A stretch of 64,000 nucleotides of DNA from Hordeum vulgare subsp. vulgare (lineage: Eukaryota > Streptophyta > Magnoliopsida > Poales > Poaceae). Each line of letters opens with the position of its first letter. The stretch's first letter is position 1. The notes beneath the pieces were generated by a model. The model was not told the DNA's origin, ran no database searches, and saw only the letters and a list, made by a program, of their open reading frames with translations. The position numbers and the translations under genes are program-made. The stretch is from the NCBI RefSeq assembly GCF_904849725.1, contig NC_058524.1, positions 26,815,001 through 26,879,000 of the forward strand. Direction: 5' to 3'. Below are positions 12,001-23,716 of the stretch, in pieces.

Positions 12001-12997
12001 TTCCCGACGCGCATCGTCACCTCGTCCTTGGCCAGTCTCCGCTTATTCCGCAGTTCCTGCTTTGAGTTGCAAATGTGAGCAACAACACCGGTATCAAATA
12101 CCCAGGAGCTACTACAAGCGCTGGTAAGATACACATCAATAACATGTATATCACATATACCTTTAACGTTGCCGGCCTTCTTGTCCGCTAAGTATTTGGG
12201 GCAGTTCCGCTTCCAGTGACCTTTTCCCTTGCAATAGAAGCACTCAGTCTCAGGCTTGGGTCCGTTCTTTTTCTTCTTCCCGACATCTGGCTTACCGGGC
12301 GCGGCAACAACTTTGCCGTCTTTCTTGAAGTTCTTCTTACCCTTGCCTTTCTTGAAACTAGTGGTCTTGTTGACCATCAACACTTGATGTTCTTTCTTGA
12401 TTTCTACTTCTGCAGACTTGAGCATCGAGTACAACTCGGGAATGGTCTTCTCCATCCCTTGCATGTCGTAGTTAAGCACAAAGCCTTTGTAGCTTGGTGG
12501 GAGAGATTGGAGGATTCTGTCAATTATAGCATCATCCGGAAGTTCGACTCCAAGTGAAGTCAGACGACCGTGTAACCCAGACATTTTGAGTATGTGCTCA
12601 CTGACAGAACTATTCTCCTCCATCTTACAACTAAAGAACTTGTCGGAGACTTCATATCTCTCGACACGGCATGAGCTTGAAAAACTAGCTTCAGCTCCTG
12701 GAACATCTCATATGCCCCGTGTTGCTCAAAACGCCTTTGGAGCCCCGTTTCTAAACTGTATAGCATGCCACACCTAACCAGAGAGTAGTCATCACTCCGC
12801 GTTTGCTAGACGTTCAGAATGTCCCGGGCTGCTGCGGGAGCGGGAGGTTCACCTAGCGGCGCATCAAGGACATAAGCCTTTTTAGCTGCTTCAAGGATGA
12901 GCTTCAAGTTGTGAACCCAGTCCGCATAGTTGCTACCATCATCTTTCAGCTTGTTTTTCTCTAGGAATGCGTTGAAATTGAGGTTGACGTTGGACAT
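9016..12997 (-). pseudogene. Angela copy 1 gag-pol polyprotein, disrupted
   Basis: Copia polyprotein read from ATG at 12997 to TAA at 9016. Domains in order: Gag (MSNVNLNFNAFL start), CCHC knuckle CFYCKGKGHWKRNC near 12210, aspartic protease WVFDTGVVAH near 12095, integrase with HHCC region near 11690-11570 and core DRGGEY / NGVSERRN, reverse transcriptase with YVDD near 9990, and RNase H ending TKPLPRAKHDQHH. Three lesions are visible against copy 2. Trp-to-TAG occurs at about 12808. A one-base deletion near 12669 lies in the acacggcatg stretch, where copy 2 has an extra g. A one-base deletion of a T lies near 10186, between PEG and the VDPKGANK stretch. It cannot make a complete polyprotein. 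Confidence 0.92.
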
Positions 12998-14234
12998 CTA
13001 CAATATTTATAAAGACAACTTTTAGACTAAGTTCATGACAATTAAGTTCATTTAATCAAATTAAGTATGAACTCCCACTTAAATCGACATCCCTCTAGTC
13101 ATCTAAGTGATACATGATCCATGTTGACTAACCCGTGTCCGATCATCACGTGAGACGGACTAGTCACCATGGTGAGCAACTCCATGCTGATCGTATTCAA
13201 CCATACAACTCATGTTCGACCTTTCGGTCTCTTGTATTCGAGGTCATGTCTGTACATGCTAAGCTCGTCGAGTCAACCTAGGTGTTTCGCTTGTGTAAAT
13301 CTGGCTTACACCCGTTGTATGCGAACGTTAGAATCTATCACACCCGATCATCACGTGGTGCTTCGAGACAACGAACCTTCGCAATGGTGCACACTTAGGG
13401 GAATACGTTCTCGAAATTTTAAGAGGGATCATCTTATTATGCTACCGTCATTCTAAGCAATAAGATGAAAAACATGATAAACATCACAATGCAATCATAT
13501 AGTGACATGATATGGCCATTATCATCTTTGCCCTTTCGATCTCCATCTTCAGGCATCGCATGATCATCATCGTCACCGGCGTGACACCATGATATCCATC
13601 ATCGTGTCTCCGTGAAGTCGTCACGCCAACTACTACTATCACTACTACTATAGCTAACCGTTAGCAATGAAGTAAAAGTAGTAAGGACATGGCGTTGCAT
13701 CTCATACAATAAATTAAGACAACTCCTACGGCTCCTGCCGGTTGTCATACTCATCGACATGCAAGTCGTTAAACCTATTACAATAACATGATCATCTCAT
13801 ACATCATACATGCAACATCACAACTTTGGTCATATCACATCACATGTCAAACCCTGCAAAAACAAGTTAGACGTCCTCTAATTGTTGTTGCAAGTTTTAC
13901 GTGGCTGATTTGGGTTTCTAGCAAGAACGCCTTCTTACCTACGTGACAGCCACAACGATGATATGCCAAAGCTATTTACCCTTCATAAGGACCCTTTTCA
14001 TCAAATCCAATCCGACCAGAGTAGGAGAGACAGACACCCGCTAACCACCTTTATGCACTGTGTGCATGTATGTCGGTGGAACCAGTCTCACGTAAGCGTA
14101 CGTGTAAAGTCGGTCCGGGCCGCTTCATCCCACAATACCGCCGGAAAAGAATAAGACTAGTAACGGCAAGCAAATTGACAAATCATCGCCCACAACTTTT
14201 GTGTTCTACTCGTGCATAGAATCTACGCATAGAA

Positions 14235-14252
14235 AACCTGGCTCGGATGCCA
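14235..14252 (-). other. primer-binding site of Angela copy 1
   Basis: The minus-strand sequence TGGCATCCGAGCCAGGTT directly follows the 5' LTR. It resembles the initiator-Met tRNA complement used by copia elements, with mismatches. Its position fixes the minus-strand orientation. Confidence 0.75.
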
Positions 14253-14253
14253 C

Positions 14254-16010
14254 TGTTGGGTAACGTAGCATAAATTCAAAAAATTTCCTACGCATATTCA
14301 GATCTTCCTATGGAGATACCAGCAACGAGAGAGGGATAAGAGCATATTCATACATTTGAAGATCGCTAAGCGGAAGTGTTGCTAGAACGCAGTTGATGGA
14401 GTCGTACTCGCAGCGATTCCGATCTAGTGCCGAACTACGGCACCTCCGCGTTCAACACACGTGCAGCGCGGTGACGTCTCCCGCACCTTGATCCAGCAAG
14501 GAGGAGGGAGAGGTTGGGGAAGAAGTCCAGCAACACGACGGCGTGGTGTCGATGGAGAGACGAGGTCTCCCGGCAGGGCTTCGCCAAGCACCGGCAGAGA
14601 GGAGGAGGGAGAGGAGCAGGGCTGCGACGAGAGAGAGGAAAAACCGTGTATCCCAATGGCCAAAAGTGCCCGATATATATAGGGGGAGGGGAGAGGGGGT
14701 GCCACCCCTAGGGTTCCCACCCTAGGGGGTGCGGGAGCCCCCCCAGATGGGAGGTGTGGCGGCCAGAGGGGGAGGAGGGGGGTGGCGCACCAACTGGTGG
14801 GCCTTAGGCCCACCTGGCTTAGGGTTTGCCCCCCCCCTTTTCTCTCCCGTGCACATTGGGCTGAGTGGGGAGGCGCACCAGCCCATCTTGGGGCTGGTTC
14901 CCACCCCCACTTGGCCCACCTTATCTCCCGGGGTCGTTGCCCCCTTTCGGTGGTCCCCCGGGGCCACCTCCGGTGGTCCCGGTACGTTATCGGTGACGTC
15001 CGAAACACTTCCGGTGTCCGAAACCATCCGTCCTATATATCAATCTTTACCTCCGGACCATTCCGGAGCTTCTCGTGATGTCCGGGATCTCATCCGGGAC
15101 TCCGAACAACTTTCAGTAACCTCGTATAACAATTCCCTATAACCCTAGCGTCAGCGAACCTTAAGTGTGTAGACCCTACGGGTTCGGGAGACAGGCAGAC
15201 ATGACCGAGACACCTCTGTGGCCAATAACCATCAGCGGGGTCTGGATACCCATGGTGGCTCCCACTAGCTCCACGATGATCTCGTCGGATGAACCACGAT
15301 GTCAAGGATTCAATCAATCCCGTATACGATTCCCTTTGTCTGCCGGTATAGAACTTGCGCGAGATTCGATCGTCGGTATACCTATACCTTGTTCAATCTC
15401 GTTACCGGTAAGTCTCTTTACTCGTTCCGTAGCACGTGATCGTGTGACTAACTCCTTAGTCACATTGAGCTCATGATGATGTTCTACCGAGTGGGCCCAG
15501 AGATACCTCTCCGTCACACGGAGTGACAAATCCCGATCTTGATTCGTACCAACCTAAGAGACACTTTCGGAGGTACCCGTAGTGCACCTTTATAGTCACC
15601 CAGTTACGTTGTGACGTTTGATACACCCAAAGCACTCCTACGGTATCCGGGAGTTGCACAATCTCACGGTCGAAGGAAAAGATACTTGACATTAGAAAAG
15701 CTTTAGCATACGAACAATATGATCTAGTGCTATGCTTAGGATTGGGTCTTGTCCATCACATCATTCTCCCATTGATGTGATCCCGTTATCAATGACATCT
15801 AATGCCCATGATCAGGAAACCATGATCATCTATTGACTAACGAGCTAGCTAACTAGAGGCTTGCTAGGGACACATTGTGATCTATTTATTCACACATGTA
15901 TTACTGTTTCCTGTTAATACAATTATAGCATGAACAATAGATGATTATCATGAACAAGGAAATATGATAATAACCATTTTATTATTGCCTCTAGGGCATA
16001 TTTCCAACAG
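14254..16010 (-). repeat. 5' LTR of Angela copy 1
   Basis: 1757 bp, same length as its partner at 7227-8983 and nearly identical. It ends at the GGGGG target duplication (16011-16015). Confidence 0.93.
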
Positions 16011-16211
16011 GGGGGTACGACCATCTTTAGTCCCGGTTCATTTTGTACCTATAGTACCGATTTGTATCACGAACCAGGACTAAAGGTATGGTGGCAGGCT
16101 GGCGTCAGGCTGCCCCCCGAGCCCATTTAGTCCCGGTTTGTATCACAAACCGGGACTAGAGGTAGCCTTTTAGTCCCGGTTTGTATAACCAACCGGGACT
16201 AAAGATGTCCC

Positions 16212-16219
16212 TATATAAG
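16212..16219 (+). promoter_or_regulatory. TATA box of the second CACTA element
   Basis: TATATAAG follows the last subterminal ccgggactaaag motif and precedes a pyrimidine-rich leader (tttctctgttttctccattcccc). The placement suits the promoter of the CACTA genes at 16795 and 17217. Confidence 0.55.
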
Positions 16220-16794
16220 CCCTTCGTCTAGTCCGAGCCCATTTCTCTGTTTTCTCCATTCCCCTCTCTGTTCTTTCCCTTCGCTCGAGCTCATCCTTCA
16301 TTTTTTGCCAAGATTTGTCAAGATTTGAGGCACCCCATCTCTCCAAGTGTTCACAAAGGTTAGCAAGTTTGTCCTTTCATCTCTCATTACTAGATTAGCT
16401 CGTGCAATGCTCTATAAGTATAATGATTGGTGGGTTTTAGTTTGGGAGTAATTTTGTGAGAGTTTATTTGATTTATATGCAATTTGATCTCAAATTAACT
16501 TCTTAGTTTGCATATGCGTATGTGTGGTTTACTTAGTGCCTCCCCGCCCCCGTCCTAACCACCATTGATCACCCACACCGTGCCATCGCTGGCACCACCT
16601 TGGTGATCCCCTTGTTCTTATCCTTTTTATAAAAAAAATCTTATTTGTATGATTTAGATAGTTTTGTTACTTGTATGATTGTTTGTTATACATAGTCCCA
16701 TGGTCTTGATATCCGTCCCCGTCGGCCCTCATCCGGTTTATGATTCGGAAGTGGTATATTCTCTTTTTGACTATTTGTTGCATTTCGTGTTTAT

Positions 16795-17142
16795 GACAAT
16801 TATGCCCATCAAGTTGACATAGAAATTTTTATCTAGGAGGTATGTGAACCGGAAATTGCAACCGACCCTCTTGTTGAGAAGTTAAATTTAGTTAAAAAAG
16901 AAAACGAGTATTTGAAAGAAAAGTTGAAAAGAATTGAAGAAGAGAAGATGAAATTGGAGTTGTATGTTGCCGATGTCATCGATGATCACAAGATCAAGAT
17001 GTGTGCAATGTGCTTGAAGATTAGAAAGATTAGAAAATATGCCGTTAATGAAGAGGCTTGGTATCACTATGCTGCTGGATCAATTGTTACATTAGTTGTG
17101 ATCTTGATCGCATTTGTTGTTGCATTTAAATGCTTTATCTAG
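16795..17142 (+). pseudogene. CACTA-associated small coiled-coil/membrane protein, one nonsense codon
   Basis: The frame opens at about GAC 16795 (DNYAHQVDIEIFI), is interrupted by TAG at 16834-16836, and continues EVCEPEIATDPLVEKL... to TAG after KCFI at 17142. The middle is a Lys/Glu-rich coiled coil (LVKKENEYLKEKLKRIEEEK). The C-terminus has one hydrophobic segment of about 22 residues (GSIVTLVVILIAFVVAFKCF), predicted to span a membrane. Proteins of this type recur next to TNP2 genes in Triticeae CACTA elements; I know of no defined function. An upstream exon encoding MVLISVPVGPHPVYDSEVV (16700-16770) is probable. The position 5' of the transposase in the same orientation suggests it is the element's first gene. 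Confidence 0.6.
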
Positions 17143-17216
17143 GTACTCTTGTATGTTGTTTTATGAGAATAAGTGTGTATGAACTTGTATTAATTTGGTA
17201 TTTTTGATCTTGTGTA

Positions 17217-18560
17217 ATGAAGATGAACCGACAATGGATGTACGAAGATCGACCCTCTCCCCAGTTCATTAATGGCGTGCCGAGTTTTCTGCGTGTGGCT
17301 CACGCAAACCAGTGGGATGGTTTTATGTGTTGTCCATGTGTTGTCTTTAAGAATGATACCACTTACTATAAGTCAAGAGTCAGTCACGCCTACCTGTTTA
17401 CGTCCGGTTTCATGTCCGGCTATTACTGTTGGACCAAGCATGGAGGAAGAGGGGTTCTAATGGAAGGGAATGAAGAAGAAGATGATGATGACAACTATCT
17501 TGTGTTTCCTGAATACGATGGTACTACAATGGGGGAAAGAAGCTAAAGAAGAGGCACCAGATGATCCCACCGATGATCTTGGTCAGGCCATTGCTGATGC
17601 AAAGAGAAACTGCACAGTTGAAAAGGATAAGTTGAAGTTGCAGCGCATGTTAGAGGATCACAAGAGATTGTTGTACCAAAATTGCGAAGATGACAAGAAC
17701 AAGCTGGGCACCACACTGGAATTGCTGCAATGGAAGGCAGAGAATGGTGTATCTGACAAGGGATTCAAAAAGTTGCTGAAAATGTTAAAGAAGATGCTTC
17801 CAAAGGACAATGAATTGCCCGATAGTACATACGAATCAAAGAAGGCTATCTGCCCTCTAGGATTAGAGGTGCGGAAGGTACATGCATGCCCTAATGACTG
17901 CATCCTCTACCGCGACTAGGAGTACGAGAATTTGAATGCATGTCCGGTATGCGGTTCGTTGTGCTATAAGATCAGTCGCGATGACCCTGGTGACGATGTT
18001 GAGGGCCAGCACCCTAGGAAGAGGATTCCTGCCAAGGTGATGTGGTATGCTCCTGTAATACCACAGTTGAAATTCTTGTTCCAAAACAAAGAGCAAGCCA
18101 ATTTGATGCGATGGCACAAAGAAGACCGTAAGAAAGATGGTAAGTTGAGAGTACCCGCTGATGGGTTGCAGTGGAGGAAAAACGAGAGAAAGTAGGGGGA
18201 CTTTGCAGATGACGCAAGGAACGTATGGTTTGGTTTAAGTGCAGATGACATCAATCCTTTTGGGGAGGAGAGCAGCAATCATAGCGCCTGGCCTGTGAAT
18301 CTATGCATCTATAACCTTCCTCCTTGGTTGTGCATGAAGCGACCCGGCAATGACATTGATGTGTACCTATGGCCATTAGTTGAAGAACTTTTACAGATGA
18401 GGGATAAAAAAGGTGTAAATGTGTGGGATGAGCACAAACAACAGGAATTTGACCTACGAGCATTGCTTTTTGTAACCATGAATGATTGGCCTGCTTTTAG
18501 TAACCTTTCAGGACAGAGAAACAAGGGATACCATGCATACAAACACTATTTAGATGATAT
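17217..18560 (+). pseudogene. CACTA TNP2-type transposase, N-terminal part, disrupted and truncated
   Basis: The N-terminus (MNRQWMYEDRPSPQFINGV, then CPCVVF and YNCWTKHG-like YYCWTKHGG) matches the transposase-associated zinc domain of TNP2 proteins. The frame shifts near 17530-17545. It then continues with GTTLELLQWKAENGVSDKGF and CPLGLEVRKVHACPNDCILY, the TNP2 zinc cysteines ACPVCGS, and NLPPWLCMKR to MNDWPAFSNLSGQRNKGYHA. In-frame stops occur at 17917-17919 and 18193-18195. CMKR runs straight into PGNDIDVYL, where family members usually have about 14 more residues, so a short in-frame deletion is likely. Homology ends at about 18560, before the DDE core is complete, so it is inactive. Confidence 0.82.
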
Positions 18561-18769
18561 CATAGTCGGACCCTGCTCTTCTATATGGTTATTGGATATA
18601 TTGTTGTATTGTGTTGTTCATGTTGTAGCTTGTGGCGAGTGTAAGCCAATTCCATATACTCATCTATTGTATGCATGTACTTGCAACGATATCCAATCTT
18701 GCAAAATGATGAGATGCGCTTCTATCGCCGTTGAGACCCTCGTGCCCAAAATAAGGATAGGGCCACATC
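18561..18769. other. unassigned segment between CACTA transposase and gypsy pol
   Basis: About 200 bp with no recognisable coding or repeat end. It reads open in the same frame as both neighbours, giving an artificial transposase-to-gypsy fusion. It marks the junction where both elements were truncated. Confidence 0.4.
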
Positions 18770-21520
18770 TTGGGCGTGACAACAATGCATGCGCCACATA
18801 TAAACGCATGAATCAGACATGCCTCCAGAACCAAATCGGCAAGACGGTCGAGGCATACATGGACGACGTGGTCATCAAGGCCAAACACGTTAGCCCGCTA
18901 GTGGACGACCTTCAACAAACCTTTTATAATGTGCTGGCTCTTACGATATACGGCTCAATCCGGACAAATGCGTCTTCGGAGGCCCCGTGGGTAATCTGCT
19001 TTGATTTATTATCTCGCATAGAGGAAAATAGAGGCCAATCCGGCTAAAATCTCAGCCCTATCCCAATTAGCAATCCCTACGGAGCTAAAGCACGTACACA
19101 AACTGATGGGCTGCATGGTGGCTTTCATCCACTTTATCTCCCACCTCGGTGAAAAGGCACTGCCCCTCTACAGGCTTCTCAAACGAACCAAAAATTTCGA
19201 GTGGACTAATGAAGCAATGGCCACACTAGAGGAAATTAAAACGTTATTAGCTAGCAATCCTATTCTAGCAGCACCCGACATAGGTGAACCAATTTTGGTG
19301 TACATATCGGCCACAAACCAACTGGTCAACGTAGTCCTCGTCATCGAATGAGAGGTAGAGGGTCACAAGTTCCCGGTGCATAAGCCAGTCTACTACATAT
19401 CAGAAGTACTCACTCCGTGCAAATCTAGGTATCTGCAATACCAGAAGATAGCCTATACAGTTTTCATGGCATCCTGAAAGCTACGACACAACTTTCAAGA
19501 GTGTTCGGTCATGGTGGCATCCGAGGTACCACTGATTGATATAATTGACAACATGGAGGCTACTAGACACATAGCCAAATGGGCCATTGAGCTCCTCCCC
19601 TTCAAATTGCGTACAAACCACCCCGAGCTATTAAATCTCAGGTGTTCGCTGATTTTCTTGCCGAATGGACGGAGGCCGAGCTCCCTAGAGAATACACTAC
19701 ATACTCTCATTGGACAATGCACTTCGACGGATCCAAGACGCTTGCTGGACTGGGGGTTAGAGTTAGTAACATCCCCCACTGGTCAGAATATTCAGTATGT
19801 ATCGCAGATCATGTACACTGATTCCAATAATGCGGCCGAATGCGAGGCCTTGTTGCATGGACTTCAGATGGCAACATCAATGGGTGTACAACGGCTCGAG
19901 GTAAGAGGAGACTCTAACCTCACCATCTCCCAAATCAACGATGAATTCGAAGCTAAAAACCCAAAGATGGCAGCATATAGAAATGCCGCCCTCAAAATAT
20001 CTGTGTGGTTTGAAGGATTAGAATTCCATCATGTCTCTAGAGATGGCAACCAAGTTGTTGATGTCCTCGCCCGCATGGGCGCCAAGCGTGACCCCGTCCC
20101 CAAGAACAACTTTTTGGAATGGCTTTTCAAGCCATCTGTGGTATGGCAGGACGGGCACAAGGACCCTCGAGCTCATGGCCTAGAACGAATCATCCTGCCT
20201 AACATCGAACCAGATGAAGAAATCATCAGAGACTTGACATTTGAAGAAACGCCTTTGGCTCACAAAATAATGGCAGCAATCGCGCCATGGATTGAGCCTT
20301 TCCTCGCCTATCTTCTCCGCCAAGAACTCCCCACGACCAAACCGAGGCAAGAAGCATAATTCGGCGATCCAGGGCTTACAAGGTCCATGAGGGTGAACTA
20401 TATAAGAAAAGCACCACCGGAGTCCTCCAATGATGCATATTTGAATACGAAGGACAATAGCTCTTGGCCACATACACGCAGGCATGGGTGGCCATCACAC
20501 AGCAACTCGGGCCCTGGTAAGCAAGACCTTTCTAGCCGGGTTCTTTTGGCCCACTGCTCGCGCATACGCCCACACGCTCGTCCAACATTGTGTTGGTTGC
20601 GAGTTATTTGCAAATCAAAGCCACATGCCCCACACGACTCTTCGGACGATACCGATCACCTGCCTTTCGCGGTCTGGGGGATGGACATGGTCGGACTACT
20701 TAAAGGGGGGACCAAGAAAAATAAATACCTCCTCGTCATGGTTGACAAATTCACCAAGTGGATTGAACCCAAACCGGTAACTTCACCTAAGTCCGGACCG
20801 ATAATGGACTTTATATATGGCGTGGTCCACCGTTACGGTGTTCCCCACAATATAATAATGGACAATGGATCCAATTTCGCGGCACAGGAGGTAAAGCACT
20901 GGTGTGCTAACATGGGCATTAAACTTTATTATGCCTCGATATATCACCCACAAACCAGAGGACAAGTTGAACAGGCCAATGTTCTTATTATGAGTGGCAC
21001 CAAACCTCGAACGGCCCGTTCTCTAAAAGAATATGATCGCCATTGGGTGGAGGAACTTGACTCTGTATTATAACGCCTGCGCACCACCCCGAATCGATCA
21101 ACATGATACACACCGTTTTTCATGGTGTACATGGCAGAAGCAGTCCTCCCTTATGACCTCATCCATGACGCGCCTAGAGTGCGCATGTACGAAGAAAAGG
21201 AGGCCGAGCTAGATCAGTGGGACAACCTAGATGCCTTGGAAGGAGAGCATGATATAGCTCGGGTCCGCTCTACCTTTTACCAACAGCTGGCCCATCGCTA
21301 CCAGAGTAGGGAAGTTTGAGAAAAGGCATACAATGTGGGAGAACTTGGTTTACGCCTCCTGGAGAAGAAGAAGAATAATAATCTATCACCCAAATCGGAG
21401 GGTCCTTTCATAATTGATGAAGTACTTGCGGTGGGAGCATATCGCTTCCGCAACACACTAGACAACCACCTCGAACCAAACCCATGGAACGCATCTCGTC
21501 TTTGGCGCTTCTACGGCTAG
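18770..21520 (+). pseudogene. gypsy pol remnant: RT (partial), RNase H, integrase
   Basis: The RT begins near ACATYKRM with catalytic YMDD at about 18856. RNase H follows (HLGEKALPLYRLLKRTKNFEW, 19137). A second RNase-H-like domain has YTDSNNAAECEALLHG and RGDSNL (19820-19920). Integrase has an HHCC remnant (CVGCELFANQSHMP, 20592 onward), core Asp in MDMVG and DNGSNF, and catalytic Glu region YHPQTRGQVEQAN (20945-20980). The C-terminus ends NPWNASRLWRFYG at 21520. At least five frame changes and several stops are present, for instance after 19047, at 19349, at 20357 and after 21073, so no functional product is possible. Confidence 0.82.
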
Positions 21521-21885
21521 ACTCGTGTCGTCACTGTCACTAGTATTTTTTTTCCTTTTATAGTTTTCCCTTCCTTTTTTACCTTTTCCGAACTGGTTAG
21601 ATTTTCCCAGGCTGTGTTCGGATCAACGGAGCTATGTTAAGTCTTCCTCGGCATACATCTTCAAATGTCCTACCCGGTTGTACCTGAGGGCTTCTTAATG
21701 AAGCCGATTACTATATTTTCTTTTTTCAGGCATTTATTCGCCTCTGTCGTGAGTGCATCCTTCCAATATCATTTTGAGCCACTATATGCATTAATTTGAC
21801 TTAATATTTGGCCAAGCTGGGTTGCCTTGCAACTATGCTTACGCTCTATGTTCCCGATTGTTTGGCTAGGGGGTAAAGGGAGCAC
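21521..21885 (+). other. gypsy 3' non-coding stretch up to the Athila insertion
   Basis: Pyrimidine-rich and gene-free. It ends ggctagggggtaaagggagcac, which resumes as ctctgtgattg at 32209 on the far side of the Athila element. Confidence 0.55.
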
Positions 21886-23639
21886 TCATACGTCTTCAAC
21901 GTATCTACTTTTGCAAACTCTTTTGCCCTTGTTTTGGACTATAATTTGCATGATTTGAATGGAACTAACCTGGACTGACGCTGTTTTCAGCAGAATTGCC
22001 TTGGTGTTATTTTTGTGCAGAAATCAAAGTTCTCCAAACGTCCTAAAAATTTACGGGGAGCAGTTTTGGAAAATATCAAAAATACCTGCACCAGGATCCA
22101 CCTCAGGGGGTGGGCCAGTGGGCCACAAGCCCCTGCTCCGCCACCACCCACCTGGTGGCGGTAGGCAGGCTTGTGGGGCCCACAGGAACCTGCCGCCCCC
22201 AACTCCAGCTCTATAAGTTGTCTTTCGTCCCAGAAAAAATAAAGAGAGAAGTTTTCATCGCGTTTTCAATACGGAGGCGCCGCCACCACCTGTTCTTCAT
22301 GTGGAGGGCAGATCTGGAGTCCGTCTTGGGCTCCGGAGAAGGGAAATCGTCGCCATCGTCATCATCAACCTTCTTCCCTCTCCAATTCCATGAAACTCTT
22401 CCTCGTTCGTGAGTAATCTATTCGTAGGCTCGCTGGACGGTGATGAGTAGGATGAGATCTATCTTGTAATCGAGTTAGTTTTGATGGGGATTGATCCCTA
22501 GTATCTACTATGTTCTGAGATTTGATATTGCTACTACTTTGCCATGCTTAATGCTTGTCACTAGGGCCCGAGTGCCATGATTTCAGATCTGAAATTATTA
22601 TGTTGTCACCAATATATGTGTGTTTTAAATCCGATCTTGCTAGTTATAGTTACCTACTATGCGTTATGACCCGGCAACCCCGGAGTGACAATAACCGAAA
22701 CCACTCCCGGTGATGACCATAGTTTGAGGAGTTCATGTGTTCACCAAGTGCAAATACGTTGGTCCGGTTCTTTATTAAAAGGAGAACCTTAATATCCCGT
22801 AGTTTCCTTTTGGACCCCGCTGCCACGGGAGGGATGGACAATAGATGTCATGCAAGTTCTTTTCCCTAAACACGTATGACGACACACGGAATGCATACCT
22901 ACATCACATTGACGAACGGGAGCTAGCCACTTATCTCTCCGTGTTATAGCTGTTGCATGATGAATATCATCCAAACAAATCACCGACCCAATGCCTACGA
23001 GTTTGTCCTATTGTTGTTACTGCCGTTACTTGTCTTGTTCTGCTGCTACTACTGTTGCTACTGCCGTTACTTGTCTTGCTCTGCTGCTACTACTGTTGCT
23101 ACTGCCGTTACTTGTCTTGCTCTGCTGCTACTATTGTTGCTACTGCTATTACTTGTCTTGCTCTGCTGCTACTACTGTTGCTACTGCTGTTACTTGTCTT
23201 GCTCTGCTGCTACTGTTGCTACTACTGTCGCTTGCTACTGTTGCTACTTGCTACTGTTGTTCCTTTCCACTGCTATTGCTCGTTACACTGCCGATACCCG
23301 ATACTTCGCTGTCACTATTGTGCTTGCAGATACTAATCTTTCAGGTGTGGTTGAATCCGACAAATTCAGCTGCTAATACTTGAGAGTATACTCTCACCTC
23401 CTGACTGGCGTACCTACAAATTGGGTCGAATACTCTACCCTCGAAAACTGCAACGAACCCATGCGCTGGTGGGCCATCAACAACATTCTTCTAGTTCCAT
23501 TGCCGGGGAGTGCTATCAGCATTCTTCTGGTGCCGTTGCAGGAGAGGTTAGTCGTTATAAGCATTCGTCTAGCTAACACTAGAGATTGTAGGATCATCAC
23601 TTTTCTAGAGCTATTGCCAGGGAAGCACAGCTGACGTCA
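21886..23639 (+). repeat. 5' LTR of the Athila-type element
   Basis: 1754 bp, starting TCATACGTCTTC (mutated from TGATACGTCTCC of the partner) and ending ctgacgtca. It contains a TATA-like ctataag near 22210 and a 41-bp minisatellite near 23010-23215. Confidence 0.9.
23010..23260 (+). repeat. 41-bp minisatellite in the 5' LTR
   Basis: About five copies of a unit containing gttacttgtcttgctctgct, spaced 41 bp (for example tgttgct at 23053 and 23094). Because 41 is not a multiple of three, the three frames give the same Leu/Cys/Tyr-rich peptide in rotation. This produces long open frames on + that are not genes. Confidence 0.8.
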
Positions 23640-23648
23640 GCATTTTTC

Positions 23649-23666
23649 TGGCGCCGTTGCCGGGGA
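23649..23666 (+). other. tRNA-Asp primer-binding site
   Basis: TGGCGCCGTTGCCGGGGA, ten bases after the 5' LTR, complements the 3' end of plant tRNA-Asp. This is the primer class expected for Athila elements. Confidence 0.88.
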
Positions 23667-23716
23667 GGTATTGCTATATTCTGTGAGTCACTTGGGATTT
23701 ATATCTGCTGATCACT

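Larger units (their letters stand above)
7227..16010 (-). mobile_element. Angela/BARE-1/WIS-type Ty1-copia LTR retrotransposon, copy 1 (full length)
   Basis: 8784 bp, bounded by two LTRs of 1757 bp each and a 5-bp target duplication GGGGG (7222-7226 and 16011-16015). Read on the minus strand the LTR begins TGTTGGAAATATGCCCTAGA, the known start of the BARE-1/Angela/WIS group, and ends ...TTACCCAACA. The primer-binding site is next to the right-hand (5') LTR and the polypurine tract AAGTGGGAGAC next to the left-hand (3') LTR. The internal region encodes Gag-PR-INT-RT-RH in copia order on the minus strand. The LTRs differ by scattered substitutions, roughly 2% by eye without a formal alignment, indicating a fairly young insertion. 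It sits inside the 5' end of the second CACTA element. Confidence 0.95.
7119..18560 (+). mobile_element. second CACTA element, autonomous type, 3'-truncated and split by Angela copy 1
   Basis: The left end CACTAGTAGAAAACACACC at 7119 is followed by ccgggactaa motifs to 7226. After the Angela insertion the same subterminal motif resumes at 16016-16205 (tagtcccggtt repeatedly), then a TATA box, a small coiled-coil/membrane protein gene and a TNP2-type transposase. Transposase homology stops near 18560, and I find no right TIR in the window, so the 3' part has been lost. The three bases before the left end are AAA, but no matching duplication can be identified. Excluding Angela, about 2.65 kb of this element remains. 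Confidence 0.75.

Noticed and set aside
22953..23383. Leu/Cys/Tyr-rich open frames resembling membrane proteins
   Set aside because: They are produced by a 41-bp minisatellite in the LTR and occur in all three frames; the same happens at 31504-31946.
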